From Bradyrhizobium sp. WSM3983 (lineage in GTDB: Bacteria > Pseudomonadota > Alphaproteobacteria > Rhizobiales > Xanthobacteraceae): DNA of 64,000 nt. The notes below the pieces were generated by a model that was given only the letters and a program-made list of their open reading frames with translations, ran no database searches and had not been told where the DNA came from. Shown here one piece after another: positions 16,741 to 24,985 of this stretch (within the stretch, counting starts at the first letter, position 1; every line of letters begins with the position of its first letter). Location: contig NZ_AXAY01000036.1 of NCBI RefSeq assembly GCF_000473045.1, positions 1-64,000 of the forward strand, read 5' to 3'. The translations under genes and the position numbers were made by a program.

Positions 16741-18077
16741 TCCGCGGCCTCGACGCGCTTGTCCATGTCGATGGTCATGAATTTGGCCCAGGCATGAAAC
16801 TGGTTCCGCATCTGTCGTTCGGATGTGCCGTTGATGACGGCGGTGACATCCGCCTGCTCACCGGCCTCATGGAGGCGTTGCAGATTGACCCATTGATTGC
16901 CGTTCGACTTCAAACCTTCCTGGGCGCGCTCGTACATTTCGAGGTCGTCGTGACCGACGATCGAGGTCGGCGCGTTGATGAAGCGGTTGTACATCAGCGC
17001 ACGTTCGTAGAGCTTGTCGGGCGCGCCGACCAGGCGATAGACCCAACTCTCGACCAGCGTCTTGTCCACCGCGACCGGAATGAAATTGCGCAGGATCTGG
17101 ACAGCCCCCTTCACCATGATGTTGGGAAAATACACGGTGTTGTGCCGGACCTCGCCGAGGATCTCGTGCGCGCGCGTCTCGCCATAGGCCGCAACCATCT
17201 GGCCGAGATAGCCTTCGATGTCCGAATAGTTCGAGTGGATCGAGTTGGCGACGCCGGTGTGGCCGTGGCCGTTCGGCCAGATCCTGATGCCGCTCTGCTC
17301 GTAGAACTCGTACGGGCTCATGAAGGGCCCGTAGAGCTGCACCGCCATCGGCGTTTCCGTGGAATCGCCCTGCTCGCGCTTCCAGACCTTGACCGCTGTG
17401 CCGGCCGAACTTTCATGCGCCACCATCGGATGGCAGGTGTCGGTCTGGTTCTCGACCAGCATCTTCCAATTGCAGGTGTGCATGTAGCGGATCGGCGCCG
17501 CGACGACCGCGAGCTTCCCCTCCGGCGACCGGTCGACCATGTTGTCGATGGTCGACAGGCTCTCGCCGAAATAGTTCTCGAAGGAGACGCCGTTGTCGTT
17601 CAGCTGCGCGAAGATGAAATCGCGATGGACGACGACGTTTCTGACCCGCGACAGCCCTTCGTTGGCGCGTGCATCACCGAACCCTGTCCCCTCGTAACCC
17701 TTCTTCAGGGGAATCGCGAGCAGCGAGCCGTCGGTCTTGAACGACCAGGCGTGATAGGGACAGCGGAAGAACTTTCCGGTGTTGCCGCAGGGTTCGGACG
17801 CGATCTTCACGCCCTTGTGCGGACAGCGATTGTAGAAGACGTGGATCGAGCCGTCGGTATGACGGCTCGCCAGCACCGGTTGGCGGCCGATATTGGCGGT
17901 AATGAAATCGCCGGGCTTTGCGAGCTGGCTCGCATGCCCGACATAGATCCAGCTGTTGGGGAACAAGTGCTCCATCTCGAGATCGAAGATCTCGGGGTCG
18001 ACATAGACGTCGCGATGCACCTCGGCGTCGCGCACTAGCTCCCCGAGCGCAAAGGCATTGTTCCGATACCTGTCCAT
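16737..18077 (-). CDS. Rieske non-heme iron aromatic oxygenase, alpha subunit
   Basis: A 446-aa catalytic subunit. The Rieske 2Fe-2S ligands are C85 and H87 (RCPHKG) and C106 and H109 (RCPYHAWSF). The mononuclear iron site is in ENQTDTCHPMVAH (D213, H216, H221), with the usual bridging Asp. Size and the separate beta subunit fit two- or three-component ring-hydroxylating oxygenases of the benzoate/salicylate-5-hydroxylase/IAA-oxidising groups. Electrons come from the reductase encoded just upstream. No separate ferredoxin gene is present, matching a reductase that carries its own 2Fe-2S domain. Confidence 0.93.
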   Translation of the reverse strand: MDRYRNNAFALGELVRDAEVHRDVYVDPEIFDLEMEHLFPNSWIYVGHASQLAKPGDFITANIGRQPVLASRHTDGSIHVFYNRCPHKGVKIASEPCGNTGKFFRCPYHAWSFKTDGSLLAIPLKKGYEGTGFGDARANEGLSRVRNVVVHRDFIFAQLNDNGVSFENYFGESLSTIDNMVDRSPEGKLAVVAAPIRYMHTCNWKMLVENQTDTCHPMVAHESSAGTAVKVWKREQGDSTETPMAVQLYGPFMSPYEFYEQSGIRIWPNGHGHTGVANSIHSNYSDIEGYLGQMVAAYGETRAHEILGEVRHNTVYFPNIMVKGAVQILRNFIPVAVDKTLVESWVYRLVGAPDKLYERALMYNRFINAPTSIVGHDDLEMYERAQEGLKSNGNQWVNLQRLHEAGEQADVTAVINGTSERQMRNQFHAWAKFMTIDMDKRVEAAE

Positions 18078-18095
18078 GACGCTCCTTGCCTCCCG

Positions 18096-19046
18096 CTAGA
18101 GATCCAGCACCAGCCGCTCCGATTTCGCGCGCGATACGCAGATCTGCATGACCGTGTTGGACGCCTTCTCGTCGTCGCTGAGAATGACGTCGCGATGATC
18201 GGGAACGCCCGCGATCACGCCGCACTGGCAGATGCCGCAATCGCCGCGCTGGCAGTCGTAGAGAACGTCGAGACCCGCAGCCTCCAGCGCCTGGATGATG
18301 CTCTGGCCGGCCGCGACGGTGACGACCTGCCCGCTCGACTTGAGCTCGACCTCGAACGGCGCGTCAGGCGCGCGCGGCTGCTCCGCCTTGAAGAGCTCGT
18401 AATGGATGTGGTCCGGCGCAATGCTCCTGGCCAGCGCGGCCGCCCTTACCGCCTCGATCATGCCAGCGGGGCCGCAGACGTAGATGTGGCAGCCCGCCGG
18501 CGCATCGCCCAGCGCCGCCGCGATATCGAGGCGTGAAGCGTCGTCGTCGTGATGGATGGAGAGGCTGTCCGCGCAGATCTCCTGCAATTGCGGCAGGAAC
18601 GCCAGCATCCCGCGCGCGCGGCCCGCATAGTGCAGGCGATATGGGTTGCCGCGGGCCTTCAGCTCAGCCGCCATCGACAGGATGGGCGTGACGCCGATGC
18701 CGCCGGCAAACAGCAGCGCGGGTGATGCCTCCCCGTGCAGATGAAAATTGTTGACCGGCGCGGTGGCCCTCACGACATCGCCGATCTTCAGCGCGTGCAT
18801 GAACTGCGAGCCTCCGGTCGAGGCCTGCTCGCGCAGGACGCCAAGCGCCAGACTACCGTCGGAGAGCCCCGGCAAGGCCATTAGCGAATACGGCCGGTCG
18901 CCGCCATTCGGGAGTGCGACGCGAACATGCGCGCCCGCCCGCCATTGCGGCGCGACTCCGCCCTCCACGTCAAACACAAGGCTCCGCACCAACGGCGTTT
19001 CCGCGGTATACGACCTCACCTTGAAGTTGAGCGGATGCGTGTCCAT
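18096..19046 (-). CDS. Oxygenase reductase with flavin, NAD and plant-type 2Fe-2S domains
   Basis: A 316-aa VanB/phthalate-dioxygenase-reductase type protein. It has the flavin-binding RPYSLMALPG at about residue 51, NAD-binding GGIGVTPILSMA and YVCGPAGMIEAV, then a C-terminal ferredoxin domain with CQRGDCGICQC and a last Cys in QICVSRA. It transfers electrons from NADH to the Rieske oxygenase. First gene of its unit; the alpha-subunit ATG is 18 nt downstream. The region upstream carries a TATG-N6-CATA element. Confidence 0.93.
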   Translation of the reverse strand: MDTHPLNFKVRSYTAETPLVRSLVFDVEGGVAPQWRAGAHVRVALPNGGDRPYSLMALPGLSDGSLALGVLREQASTGGSQFMHALKIGDVVRATAPVNNFHLHGEASPALLFAGGIGVTPILSMAAELKARGNPYRLHYAGRARGMLAFLPQLQEICADSLSIHHDDDASRLDIAAALGDAPAGCHIYVCGPAGMIEAVRAAALARSIAPDHIHYELFKAEQPRAPDAPFEVELKSSGQVVTVAAGQSIIQALEAAGLDVLYDCQRGDCGICQCGVIAGVPDHRDVILSDDEKASNTVMQICVSRAKSERLVLDL

Positions 19047-19064
19047 TCAGGCATCTCACAATTG

Positions 19065-19108
19065 TATGAATTTGCATATTTTTAGACATATAATAATTGC
19101 CTTGTCAA
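19065..19108 (-). promoter_or_regulatory. Promoter region of the Rieske unit with TATG-N6-CATA element
   Basis: On the minus strand a TTGACA hexamer (19108 to 19103) lies upstream of an AT-rich run, and TATGCAAATTCATA (19078 to 19065) follows, 19 nt before the reductase ATG at 19046. The TATG-N6-CATA layout equals that of the palindrome on the oxidoreductase promoter (8963-8976), although the six inner bases differ. A well-placed -10 is not obvious, so the promoter call is weaker than the shared-operator call. Confidence 0.5.
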
Positions 19109-19390
19109 TCGTCGAGGCACGCTTGACTTGCAGTCCATGGTGAACAGCCTGTGTACACTCCGCGTGGCCGAGGAAGTCTGCGCTCAAATTAACCGCCGCG
19201 ACTCCAATTCGGCGCTTCTCGCAGCGCGTCCCGTAGCGCGGAACGTCTGATCACAGTGGGCGTCGTTGGGTTTTTCTTGATCCCCCGGTGCACGCGCCGT
19301 CCTCTAGCCAGGAAGAGATCTGCAAACCCGAGTGGCCGCCGGTTGGCATGAAAAACGACTGGTGGTCCATTCAGGACAGAAAGGACCCGA

Positions 19391-19740
19391 GGATCGAGCG
19401 CATGCTCGCCGACTACCGCGCGGCTTACGGCGCGTTCTGCCTGCGCGATTTCAATGCCAGCGGCGCCGATCCGGCCGGCGGCATCGGCGAGTTGCGTGAC
19501 AACGAGACCCGCCCAATTCCGCGCGCCATGATGGCGTTGCAGGGCCATTTCGAATTTGCGGTGTTCGGCGACGATTACGACACGCCCGATCGTACCGCGA
19601 TCCGCGACTACATCCACATCATCGACCGAGCCGCAGCGCATGTCGCCGCGTTGAAGCTCCTGGAAGCGGGATATTCCGGCGGCAGCTTCAATCTCGGCAC
19701 CGGTTCCTGGCACAGGGGGCGCCGCATCCGCTCGGGCTAG
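19391..19740 (+). pseudogene. galE: UDP-glucose 4-epimerase fragment
   Basis: The frame matches the middle-to-C-terminal part of GalE: ERMLADYRAAYG, RDFNASGADPAGGIGE, PRAMMALQG, FAVFGDDYDTPDRTAIRDYIH, AAAHVAALKLLEAGYSGG and FNLGTGS. The N-terminal NAD-binding Rossmann part and catalytic YxxxK region are missing, and the frame ends soon after the NLGTGS motif, so both ends are lost. The Tyr of the usual RYFNA motif is Asp here. No activity is expected. It marks an older sugar-nucleotide gene at the border of the polysaccharide region. About 270 nt of sequence without a gene follow. Confidence 0.75.
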
Positions 19741-20008
19741 CTGATATTTGCTCCGGTGAGGCTTACGTCGCTTGGCTAGCCCCAATAAGGGCTGGTGGAA
19801 GAGCAAAGACTTCAGGAGGACCCCTGACGTGCGCAGCCCTGCCCCCGCTCAATCTCCGTATTCGTCCGGAATTCGCAAGATGCTGCTCCTGCCCTAGTTT
19901 AAAGCTAGGATTGGCGCCTCGACTGCCGAAAATTTGGGCATCTTGTCTTTCGAGTTCCAAGAGGTTAGCTTTGAACCTATATTCTTCGTTCATTTCCGGT
20001 GGCTTGGG

Positions 20009-20290
20009 ATGCGGATCGTCCTCACAATTTTGATTGTTTGGGTCCTGCTCAACATTCTGTTCGTCTTGCTCGTCATTCGCCCGCGCAAGCCGCAGCCGAT
20101 CGCCGATGCGAAAACGCTCTCGCCAGCCACCATCGAGCGGAGCCGCAGAGAAGCAGAACAGGACGAGCCGCTCCTGCTTCGACACGTCATCGTTTCCGTC
20201 GCGATGGGCGCTTTTTTCGTCCTCGCACCGCCGCTCATCGCGCTAGGCGACACGATTATTCGCTTCTTTCGAAAGCCGCCCCGTAACTGA
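20009..20290 (+). CDS. Small inner-membrane protein, unknown function
   Basis: A 93-aa protein starting at MRIVLTILIVWVLLN. It has one transmembrane segment at residues 2-24, a polar middle with KTLSPATIERSRREAEQDEP, and a second hydrophobic segment (HVIVSVAMGAFFVLAPPLIAL) near residues 58-78, ending in a basic tail. The start at 20009 is preferred over the upstream frame from 19934 because the TM begins there and a weak GGTGG precedes it. It converges on the sugar transferase gene. I do not recognise the family. Confidence 0.5.
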   Translation: MRIVLTILIVWVLLNILFVLLVIRPRKPQPIADAKTLSPATIERSRREAEQDEPLLLRHVIVSVAMGAFFVLAPPLIALGDTIIRFFRKPPRN

Positions 20291-20327
20291 ACCCGAGTCC
20301 CCTGCTGATCCGCCTTGAGATGTCGGC

Positions 20328-21758
20328 TCAATAAGCTTCCTGGAACAGCACAGCCGAGGCCGTGCGCGCCATGATCTTGAGATCAAGCCAAATGCTCCAG
20401 TTGCCGACGTACCAAACGTCATACTCGACCCGTTTTTCCATCAGGTCGATCGTCGGCGTTTCACCGCGGAATCCGTTTACCTGAGCCCAGCCCGTCAGAC
20501 CCGGCTTCATGTGATGGCGATAGACATATTTGCTGATGAGCTCGTCATAATAGTTGTCATGAGCAACCGCATGCGGACGCGGCCCCACCAGTGACATATC
20601 GCCCCGCAATACGTTCCAGAGCTGGGGCAGTTCATCGATACTCGTCATGCGAAGGAAGCGCCCGATCCTGGTGATCCGCGCATCCCTTCTGGTTGCCTGC
20701 CTGACCGTCTCACCATCCTCGCAGACGGTCATCGTGCGAAATTTCCAAATTTCGAACGGCTTGCCATTAAACCCGCGCCGCGACTGCCGGAAAATAATGG
20801 CTCCCGGTGAATCCAGCTTGATCAGAACGGCAACGGTCAGCAACAGCGGCGTCAGAAGCACCAGCGCAAACAGCGCCACTCCGACGTCGAGGCAGCGCTT
20901 TTGCAACCGTTCGAAGATGCTGAGGGGCGGTCGCTGAATTTCGATCGCGACGGTTCCACTGACCGGAAGAAACGGACGGGCCACGAGATCTGCGATGGGA
21001 TCGTCTGGCAACAGACGTATCGGTTGCGGCACAGCGCGCAAATACGACCCCAGCTTGCGAAGCAGCGGCAACTCATCCCAATCGATCGCAAGCAGATATT
21101 CATCAACATCAGCCGAGCGCGATTGGCGGATGACGTCGCGGATCTGTCGCTCCCAGTGGTCATCTTCGCAATTGATCCCGAGGACAAAATGGCGAACGAC
21201 ATCGAAGCCGTTCCGCCGCAAATCCTTAAAGCGGCTGGAGGTGAAATCGAGCGGCCTCAGACTCAGCAAGATCACCTTGCGATCAACCAGACGACTTCTC
21301 GCAAAGCTTGTACCGAACACGGCCTGCCAAACGAAGCGGAGACTCATCAGGCCGGTGCCACCGATGGCAGCGAAGACGATGACAGTCCCTCGGGATAGAT
21401 TGTCCGTTGACTTCAACAAGAAAGCCACGACGGCCAGAATGGTCAGTGACGTCAACCAGATGAAGAGCGCCTTTCGAAGCTGCCAGGCGAGATCGAGCAG
21501 ACGGTGCGTAGCATAGACATCCCGAAAATAGGCGACCGTGACAAATACGACTCCGACGAACAACCCGGCTCCTACTGACGGGCCGTCTGCGGGTGAAGCA
21601 ACTGCCGCACCGTAGAGGGACGCTCCAATCACATAACTCAGCAGGATGAGCAGGAAATCAGCAGCTATGATCACGATCTGAAACGGTCTTTGAAGAGCGC
21701 TGCCGCGCGCGGACGACAGCGCAGGCGCGCCTTCATAACCGTAAGTTGCAACAGCCAT
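20328..21758 (-). CDS. Undecaprenyl-phosphate sugar phosphotransferase (WcaJ/ExoY/PssY type)
   Basis: A 476-aa priming enzyme that moves a sugar phosphate from UDP-sugar to undecaprenyl phosphate at the inner membrane, the first step of exopolysaccharide synthesis. The N-terminal half has four hydrophobic segments and a CoA-binding-like domain. The C-terminal bacterial sugar transferase domain has KRCLDVGVALFALVLL (membrane helix), IFRQSRRGFNGKPFEIWKF, ITRIGRFLRMTSIDELPQL and DMSLVGPRPHAVAHD. The start at 21758 follows AGAGG at 5 nt; longer frames to 21890 lack a binding site. It stands apart from the main export cluster but probably supplies its priming step. Confidence 0.9.
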   Translation of the reverse strand: MAVATYGYEGAPALSSARGSALQRPFQIVIIAADFLLILLSYVIGASLYGAAVASPADGPSVGAGLFVGVVFVTVAYFRDVYATHRLLDLAWQLRKALFIWLTSLTILAVVAFLLKSTDNLSRGTVIVFAAIGGTGLMSLRFVWQAVFGTSFARSRLVDRKVILLSLRPLDFTSSRFKDLRRNGFDVVRHFVLGINCEDDHWERQIRDVIRQSRSADVDEYLLAIDWDELPLLRKLGSYLRAVPQPIRLLPDDPIADLVARPFLPVSGTVAIEIQRPPLSIFERLQKRCLDVGVALFALVLLTPLLLTVAVLIKLDSPGAIIFRQSRRGFNGKPFEIWKFRTMTVCEDGETVRQATRRDARITRIGRFLRMTSIDELPQLWNVLRGDMSLVGPRPHAVAHDNYYDELISKYVYRHHMKPGLTGWAQVNGFRGETPTIDLMEKRVEYDVWYVGNWSIWLDLKIMARTASAVLFQEAY

Positions 21759-22501
21759 TCGAACCTCTGCATATCGAGGAAGTGCCTGACGCTCATCGTG
21801 ATGCTGAAGACTCGCCTCATTCCCGCGAGACAAGGTGTTAAGTGATCGCAGCGACATTGTGGCGTCGCACGCAAAACTTTTGCGATGCAAGAATCAAACG
21901 AGTGCACTTTGATGGATTTGCAACTCGGGAAGTATTCGTCACAACGCTGACACACCAATGCGCTCGTTGCCGCATTTCCAATCAAGTTCCGCTTCGAAAT
22001 TGATCTCGAGCAGATGCGTGGATGCGCATCGGACAGCAGTGCTCGCGGACGCGTCGATCAGTTACGAGAACTACAATGGATTGCCATCTAAAGATGTATC
22101 GCAAAAGAAGACGTGGGCAAGCATTTCCGCCATAGATCCCGCTCCAGCGTTGCAGCCGGCGCAGACCTTGCCGCATTGTTGCGGGCGGGATGAAGAGCCA
22201 ATCAAAAGCACGAAATGATCTTGCCGGTGGAACAGCCGGCAGGTTCGATGCTGTTCCCATCAGGAACGTCGCCGTGATCGGAGTCTACTTGACGAAAGAA
22301 TCTGTGATGATCGTATTTCAGCTGCGGTGAATGCCTAAGTCAGCCCTGACGAATTGGCGGTTTGCTCGCGGACTAGAACGAAGACGCGCATCTGCCGAAC
22401 CAACAGATGGCCCACACGTCAGAAAGCGCGGCATCACCCGCAACCCGCCCTCAAGGGAGGCGCGGTGACCGCTCCGCGCGGAGATACCAAATCAAGACGC
22501 C
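21759..22501. other. Intergenic region upstream of the sugar transferase
   Basis: No convincing gene. Short open frames on both strands show no family pattern or ribosome binding site. It should carry the sugar transferase promoter in its left half; I could not pick a clear -35/-10 pair. Confidence 0.4.
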
Positions 22502-22771
22502 TTAGTTCGCCAAGCGGCCCCGCACCGCGATTTCGAAGTTGGACATACAGGCTTCGAGGCTCCGACTTGGGCTTTCATACAAATTCCTTGCCAGATCACG
22601 AAGACGCATATGGGAGCGTCCTTCGATTTCATCGAGATCGGACGCAATATTTTCCAGCGCCTGCTGAAGGCGCCGCAGATCGGAAAGGTGAAATTCTGCT
22701 CGGCCCATAAGTTGCCCCACGCGAAGACTCGGCGAGGGATCGAGTCTCAATGGTCTGGAGGGGCTCGACAT
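22502..22771 (-). CDS. Small hypothetical protein (89 aa)
   Basis: An amphipathic, helix-rich 89-aa protein: FHLSDLRRLQQALENIASDL followed by MRLRDLARNLYESPSRSLEA. It has no signal peptide or membrane segment. Composition looks coding (few rare residues), but the ribosome binding site is weak and there is no recognisable family. It could also be a shadow; no better frame exists on the other strand. Confidence 0.4.
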   Translation of the reverse strand: MSSPSRPLRLDPSPSLRVGQLMGRAEFHLSDLRRLQQALENIASDLDEIEGRSHMRLRDLARNLYESPSRSLEACMSNFEIAVRGRLAN

Positions 22772-22930
22772 CCGGTGGAAGCGGGACCGCGAAGGGCCGC
22801 ACCTTCGATCTCGATATGTCGTTGCCCAAACCGACCCCCTCGCGGAGTAGGATAAAAAGTCGATTTAAATAATTGTCAATGTTCTCGATTTTTTAATCCC
22901 GGTCAACAGCGAATTAATACGGGACTCATT

Positions 22931-22974
22931 ATATGCGCCAAGGGTGGTCTGGATATACGCCAAGGGTGGTCCGG
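22931..22974. repeat. 22-bp tandem duplication
   Basis: Two head-to-tail 22-bp units, ATATGCGCCAAGGGTGGTCT plus GG and ATATACGCCAAGGGTGGTCC plus GG, differ at two positions. They lie in the roughly 310-bp stretch 22772-23085, which holds no supported gene. Function unknown; too few copies for an iteron array. Confidence 0.6.
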
Positions 22975-23085
22975 CCCGAACATCGTTGCTCTGCCCCTCG
23001 CGGTCCGCCCCTGCAAGCATGCCGATATCGAGCGAGCCGGCCATAGAGCCGCCTCCGGGAGGCAGGACCTCCTCTCGGCTCAGTC

Positions 23086-23415
23086 TCACAATTGCACTGA
23101 GCAGCGAAGACCGCCGTTTACTGACGCCAATGTCACGGTCACCATCCGGTTCTTCCGGACCGCGAATTCGCAGAGTTTTCGGCTTGTCTCACCGCGTCTG
23201 ACCTGCAGACTGCCCGTGCCGGTCGGATGCTGGATGATGAGGCTGCTGCGCGCGCCGAAATCGAGCGTCGTTGCATTGAGGATCAGCGTGTCGCCGACGG
23301 CCAAGCTGGCAAAGCTCTTCTTCACCTCGACGAAGCCCGTTTCCTCGCGCCAGCCACACCCAGCCAATCCCACCGCGAGCGCAACCAAGACGGCTCGAGC
23401 TAGCTTCGGCGTCAT
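23086..23415 (-). CDS. Small lipoprotein of unknown function
   Basis: A 109-aa protein with a lipoprotein signal: basic MTPKLARA, a hydrophobic run, and lipobox GLAGC (Cys near residue 20). The mature part has SFASLAVGDTLILNATTLDFG, HPTGTGSLQVRRGE and a conserved end RKLCEFAVRKNRMVTVTL...LRCSV with two Cys. The ATG overlaps the stop of the upstream coiled-coil gene by 4 nt, so the two are coupled. A decayed paralogue lies at 31325-31516. I do not recognise a named family. Expected site is the outer membrane or periplasmic face. Confidence 0.7.
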   Translation of the reverse strand: MTPKLARAVLVALAVGLAGCGWREETGFVEVKKSFASLAVGDTLILNATTLDFGARSSLIIQHPTGTGSLQVRRGETSRKLCEFAVRKNRMVTVTLASVNGGLRCSVQL

Positions 23416-24095
23416 GACTCCGGCGGAGTGAGGCTTCGGATGAAGAGCTTCAATCCTTCCGAGGCGCCCCGCACGTCACCGGCGAGATTCCGCACCACCC
23501 TGACCATCTCGTCAGCGTTCTCGACCTCCAGCACCTCGGCAGCATAGTCGCCCCGGGTCTGCACGGTTTTCAGAAGCTGCGCAAACTCGCCGCTGGCCTT
23601 AGCCAGATCGTCCGTCGCCTTCACCATGTCGGCAACGTTCTGATCCCAGCGCTTTTGCAGGGCCTGCCGTTCGGACGGCGTGAACTTGGTGTCGTTGCGC
23701 ATCTGCTCCTGCTTGGAGCGAGCATATCCCAGCGCGCGGGCACCGAGCTTCGCAATCTCGCCATTGTCCGCGACCAGCCCCAGCGTCTGAGAGATCAGGG
23801 CCTGAAGCTCCTCGACCTGCTGTTTCGCTGCGTCGGGCTTCGACAGGGATTCGATCGTTTTCGCCTTTTCCTCAATCCTCGCGTTTACCCCTTCGAGGCT
23901 CTTGCGGACATCGCCCAGCTGGCTGCGAAAATCATTGAGCGGGGTGGACGGGGCGGTAGCGGACGCCGGGGACGACGGTCCGTTCTCTGCGGCGCGCACC
24001 GGGGTTGTCGCGACCATAGCAGTGCAAAGCAAAGCGGCGCAGATGGCCCCGCCCAAGAACGAGCTCAACTGTCTGGGGGTGAACAAATCGGTCAT
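23412..24095 (-). CDS. Secreted coiled-coil protein, unknown function
   Basis: A 227-aa protein with a Sec-type signal (FLGGAICAALLCTAMVATTPVRAAE, cleavage likely after the AxA near residue 35), then a helical body rich in Lys, Glu and Gln: DVRKSLEGVNARIEEKAKTI and QQVEELQALISQTLGLV suggest coiled coils. The start has a clear GGAGG 6 nt upstream. No enzyme motif is visible. Coupling to the lipoprotein gene suggests the pair works together in the cell envelope. Confidence 0.7.
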   Translation of the reverse strand: MTDLFTPRQLSSFLGGAICAALLCTAMVATTPVRAAENGPSSPASATAPSTPLNDFRSQLGDVRKSLEGVNARIEEKAKTIESLSKPDAAKQQVEELQALISQTLGLVADNGEIAKLGARALGYARSKQEQMRNDTKFTPSERQALQKRWDQNVADMVKATDDLAKASGEFAQLLKTVQTRGDYAAEVLEVENADEMVRVVRNLAGDVRGASEGLKLFIRSLTPPES

Positions 24096-24196
24096 CGCAA
24101 ACCTCCAGGATCGTTGCCAAGAATCGTTGCCAAGACTAATTGAGTGTCGACCGGCTCGACCAGCCGGCGCTGATCATCCATGCCAATCGCAGCGCA

Positions 24197-24481
24197 TTAC
24201 CACCAAAAGTAGGGAAATACCCGATACTTCAGCCGCGGATTACCGTAGTAGCCGGGGCCATCATACGGGCCGTAGAAATTGCCGTCCCCATAGACCCAGC
24301 GCGCGACCGGCTTGCGAACCGGGGGACGGTAGCAGCGCCCGCCCTCGTCGCAGATCACTTTGACTTGCTCGACCGCCAGACTGGAATGAGGCACGGTGGT
24401 CTGAGCCTGAAGCGGCGCCGCGGAGGCCCCTCCTGCCAGCATCATCGAAAGACCGGCGATTGCTCCAGCCAGTTTCAGCAT
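24197..24481 (-). CDS. Small secreted protein with Tyr/Gly/Pro-rich C-terminus
   Basis: A 94-aa precursor with a signal peptide (MLKLAGAIAGLSMMLAGGASA). The ATG at 24481 follows GAGGGG at 7 nt. The mature protein has one Cys pair in VICDEGGRCYRPP and an aromatic, glycine-rich tail (GDGNFYGPYDGPGYYGNP). Short proteins of this kind are common in Bradyrhizobium and lack a known role. Confidence 0.65.
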   Translation of the reverse strand: MLKLAGAIAGLSMMLAGGASAAPLQAQTTVPHSSLAVEQVKVICDEGGRCYRPPVRKPVARWVYGDGNFYGPYDGPGYYGNPRLKYRVFPYFWW

Positions 24482-24985
24482 TGTCGCGCCCCTCTGATCC
24501 GCCCGATTCAAATTCCACAGAGGTTAACAGTCTTAATGGTCCCTTATCCGCAGGACAAGGCCACAAAGGCCTGCCTGTTGCCCCCCGGCTCTCGCCGAAC
24601 CGCCGTTGCGATCAATCGGTCTGCGGCAATCCTTGCGATATCGAACCCAAAAGCCTGGTTATGAGCTGATTAGCAACTCACCGGAGCTCAACTTCGGCGC
24701 GGGACTAGCGCGGTTGACGATAAGATCTCTTAAAGAGTATGGCGGCGACGAGGGAGCGGCCAGCCAAGGCAACGGAAGCTTCGACAAATAGATGAAAAGC
24801 TTAATTTTTTCTGACAAGCGGTTTGCGGCCTGAAAATGCTGATGAAATACCGCAGCAATTCAGCAACACGCCTTGGAAAACGAATATACTTGAAGGCGTT
24901 GCAGCAACCAGACATCGCATTCCGGGTTCCGCCAGAACAGCGGCTCCGCTAATCTGGCTGATAGATTCATCCGCCGTTGGGGGCC
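24482..24985. other. Intergenic region upstream of the NfrA-like gene
   Basis: About 500 nt between divergent genes. No gene is supported. An AT-rich part around 24700-24830 is a likely place for the promoter of the rightward gene, but no motif pair is convincing. Confidence 0.4.

Noticed and set aside
16794..18038. A 414-aa rightward open frame opposite the Rieske alpha subunit
   Set aside because: It is an antisense shadow. The minus-strand frame has the Rieske and iron motifs.
22931..22974. Reading the 22-bp tandem units as origin iterons or a CRISPR remnant
   Set aside because: Two units only, no spacers, no rep or cas gene nearby.
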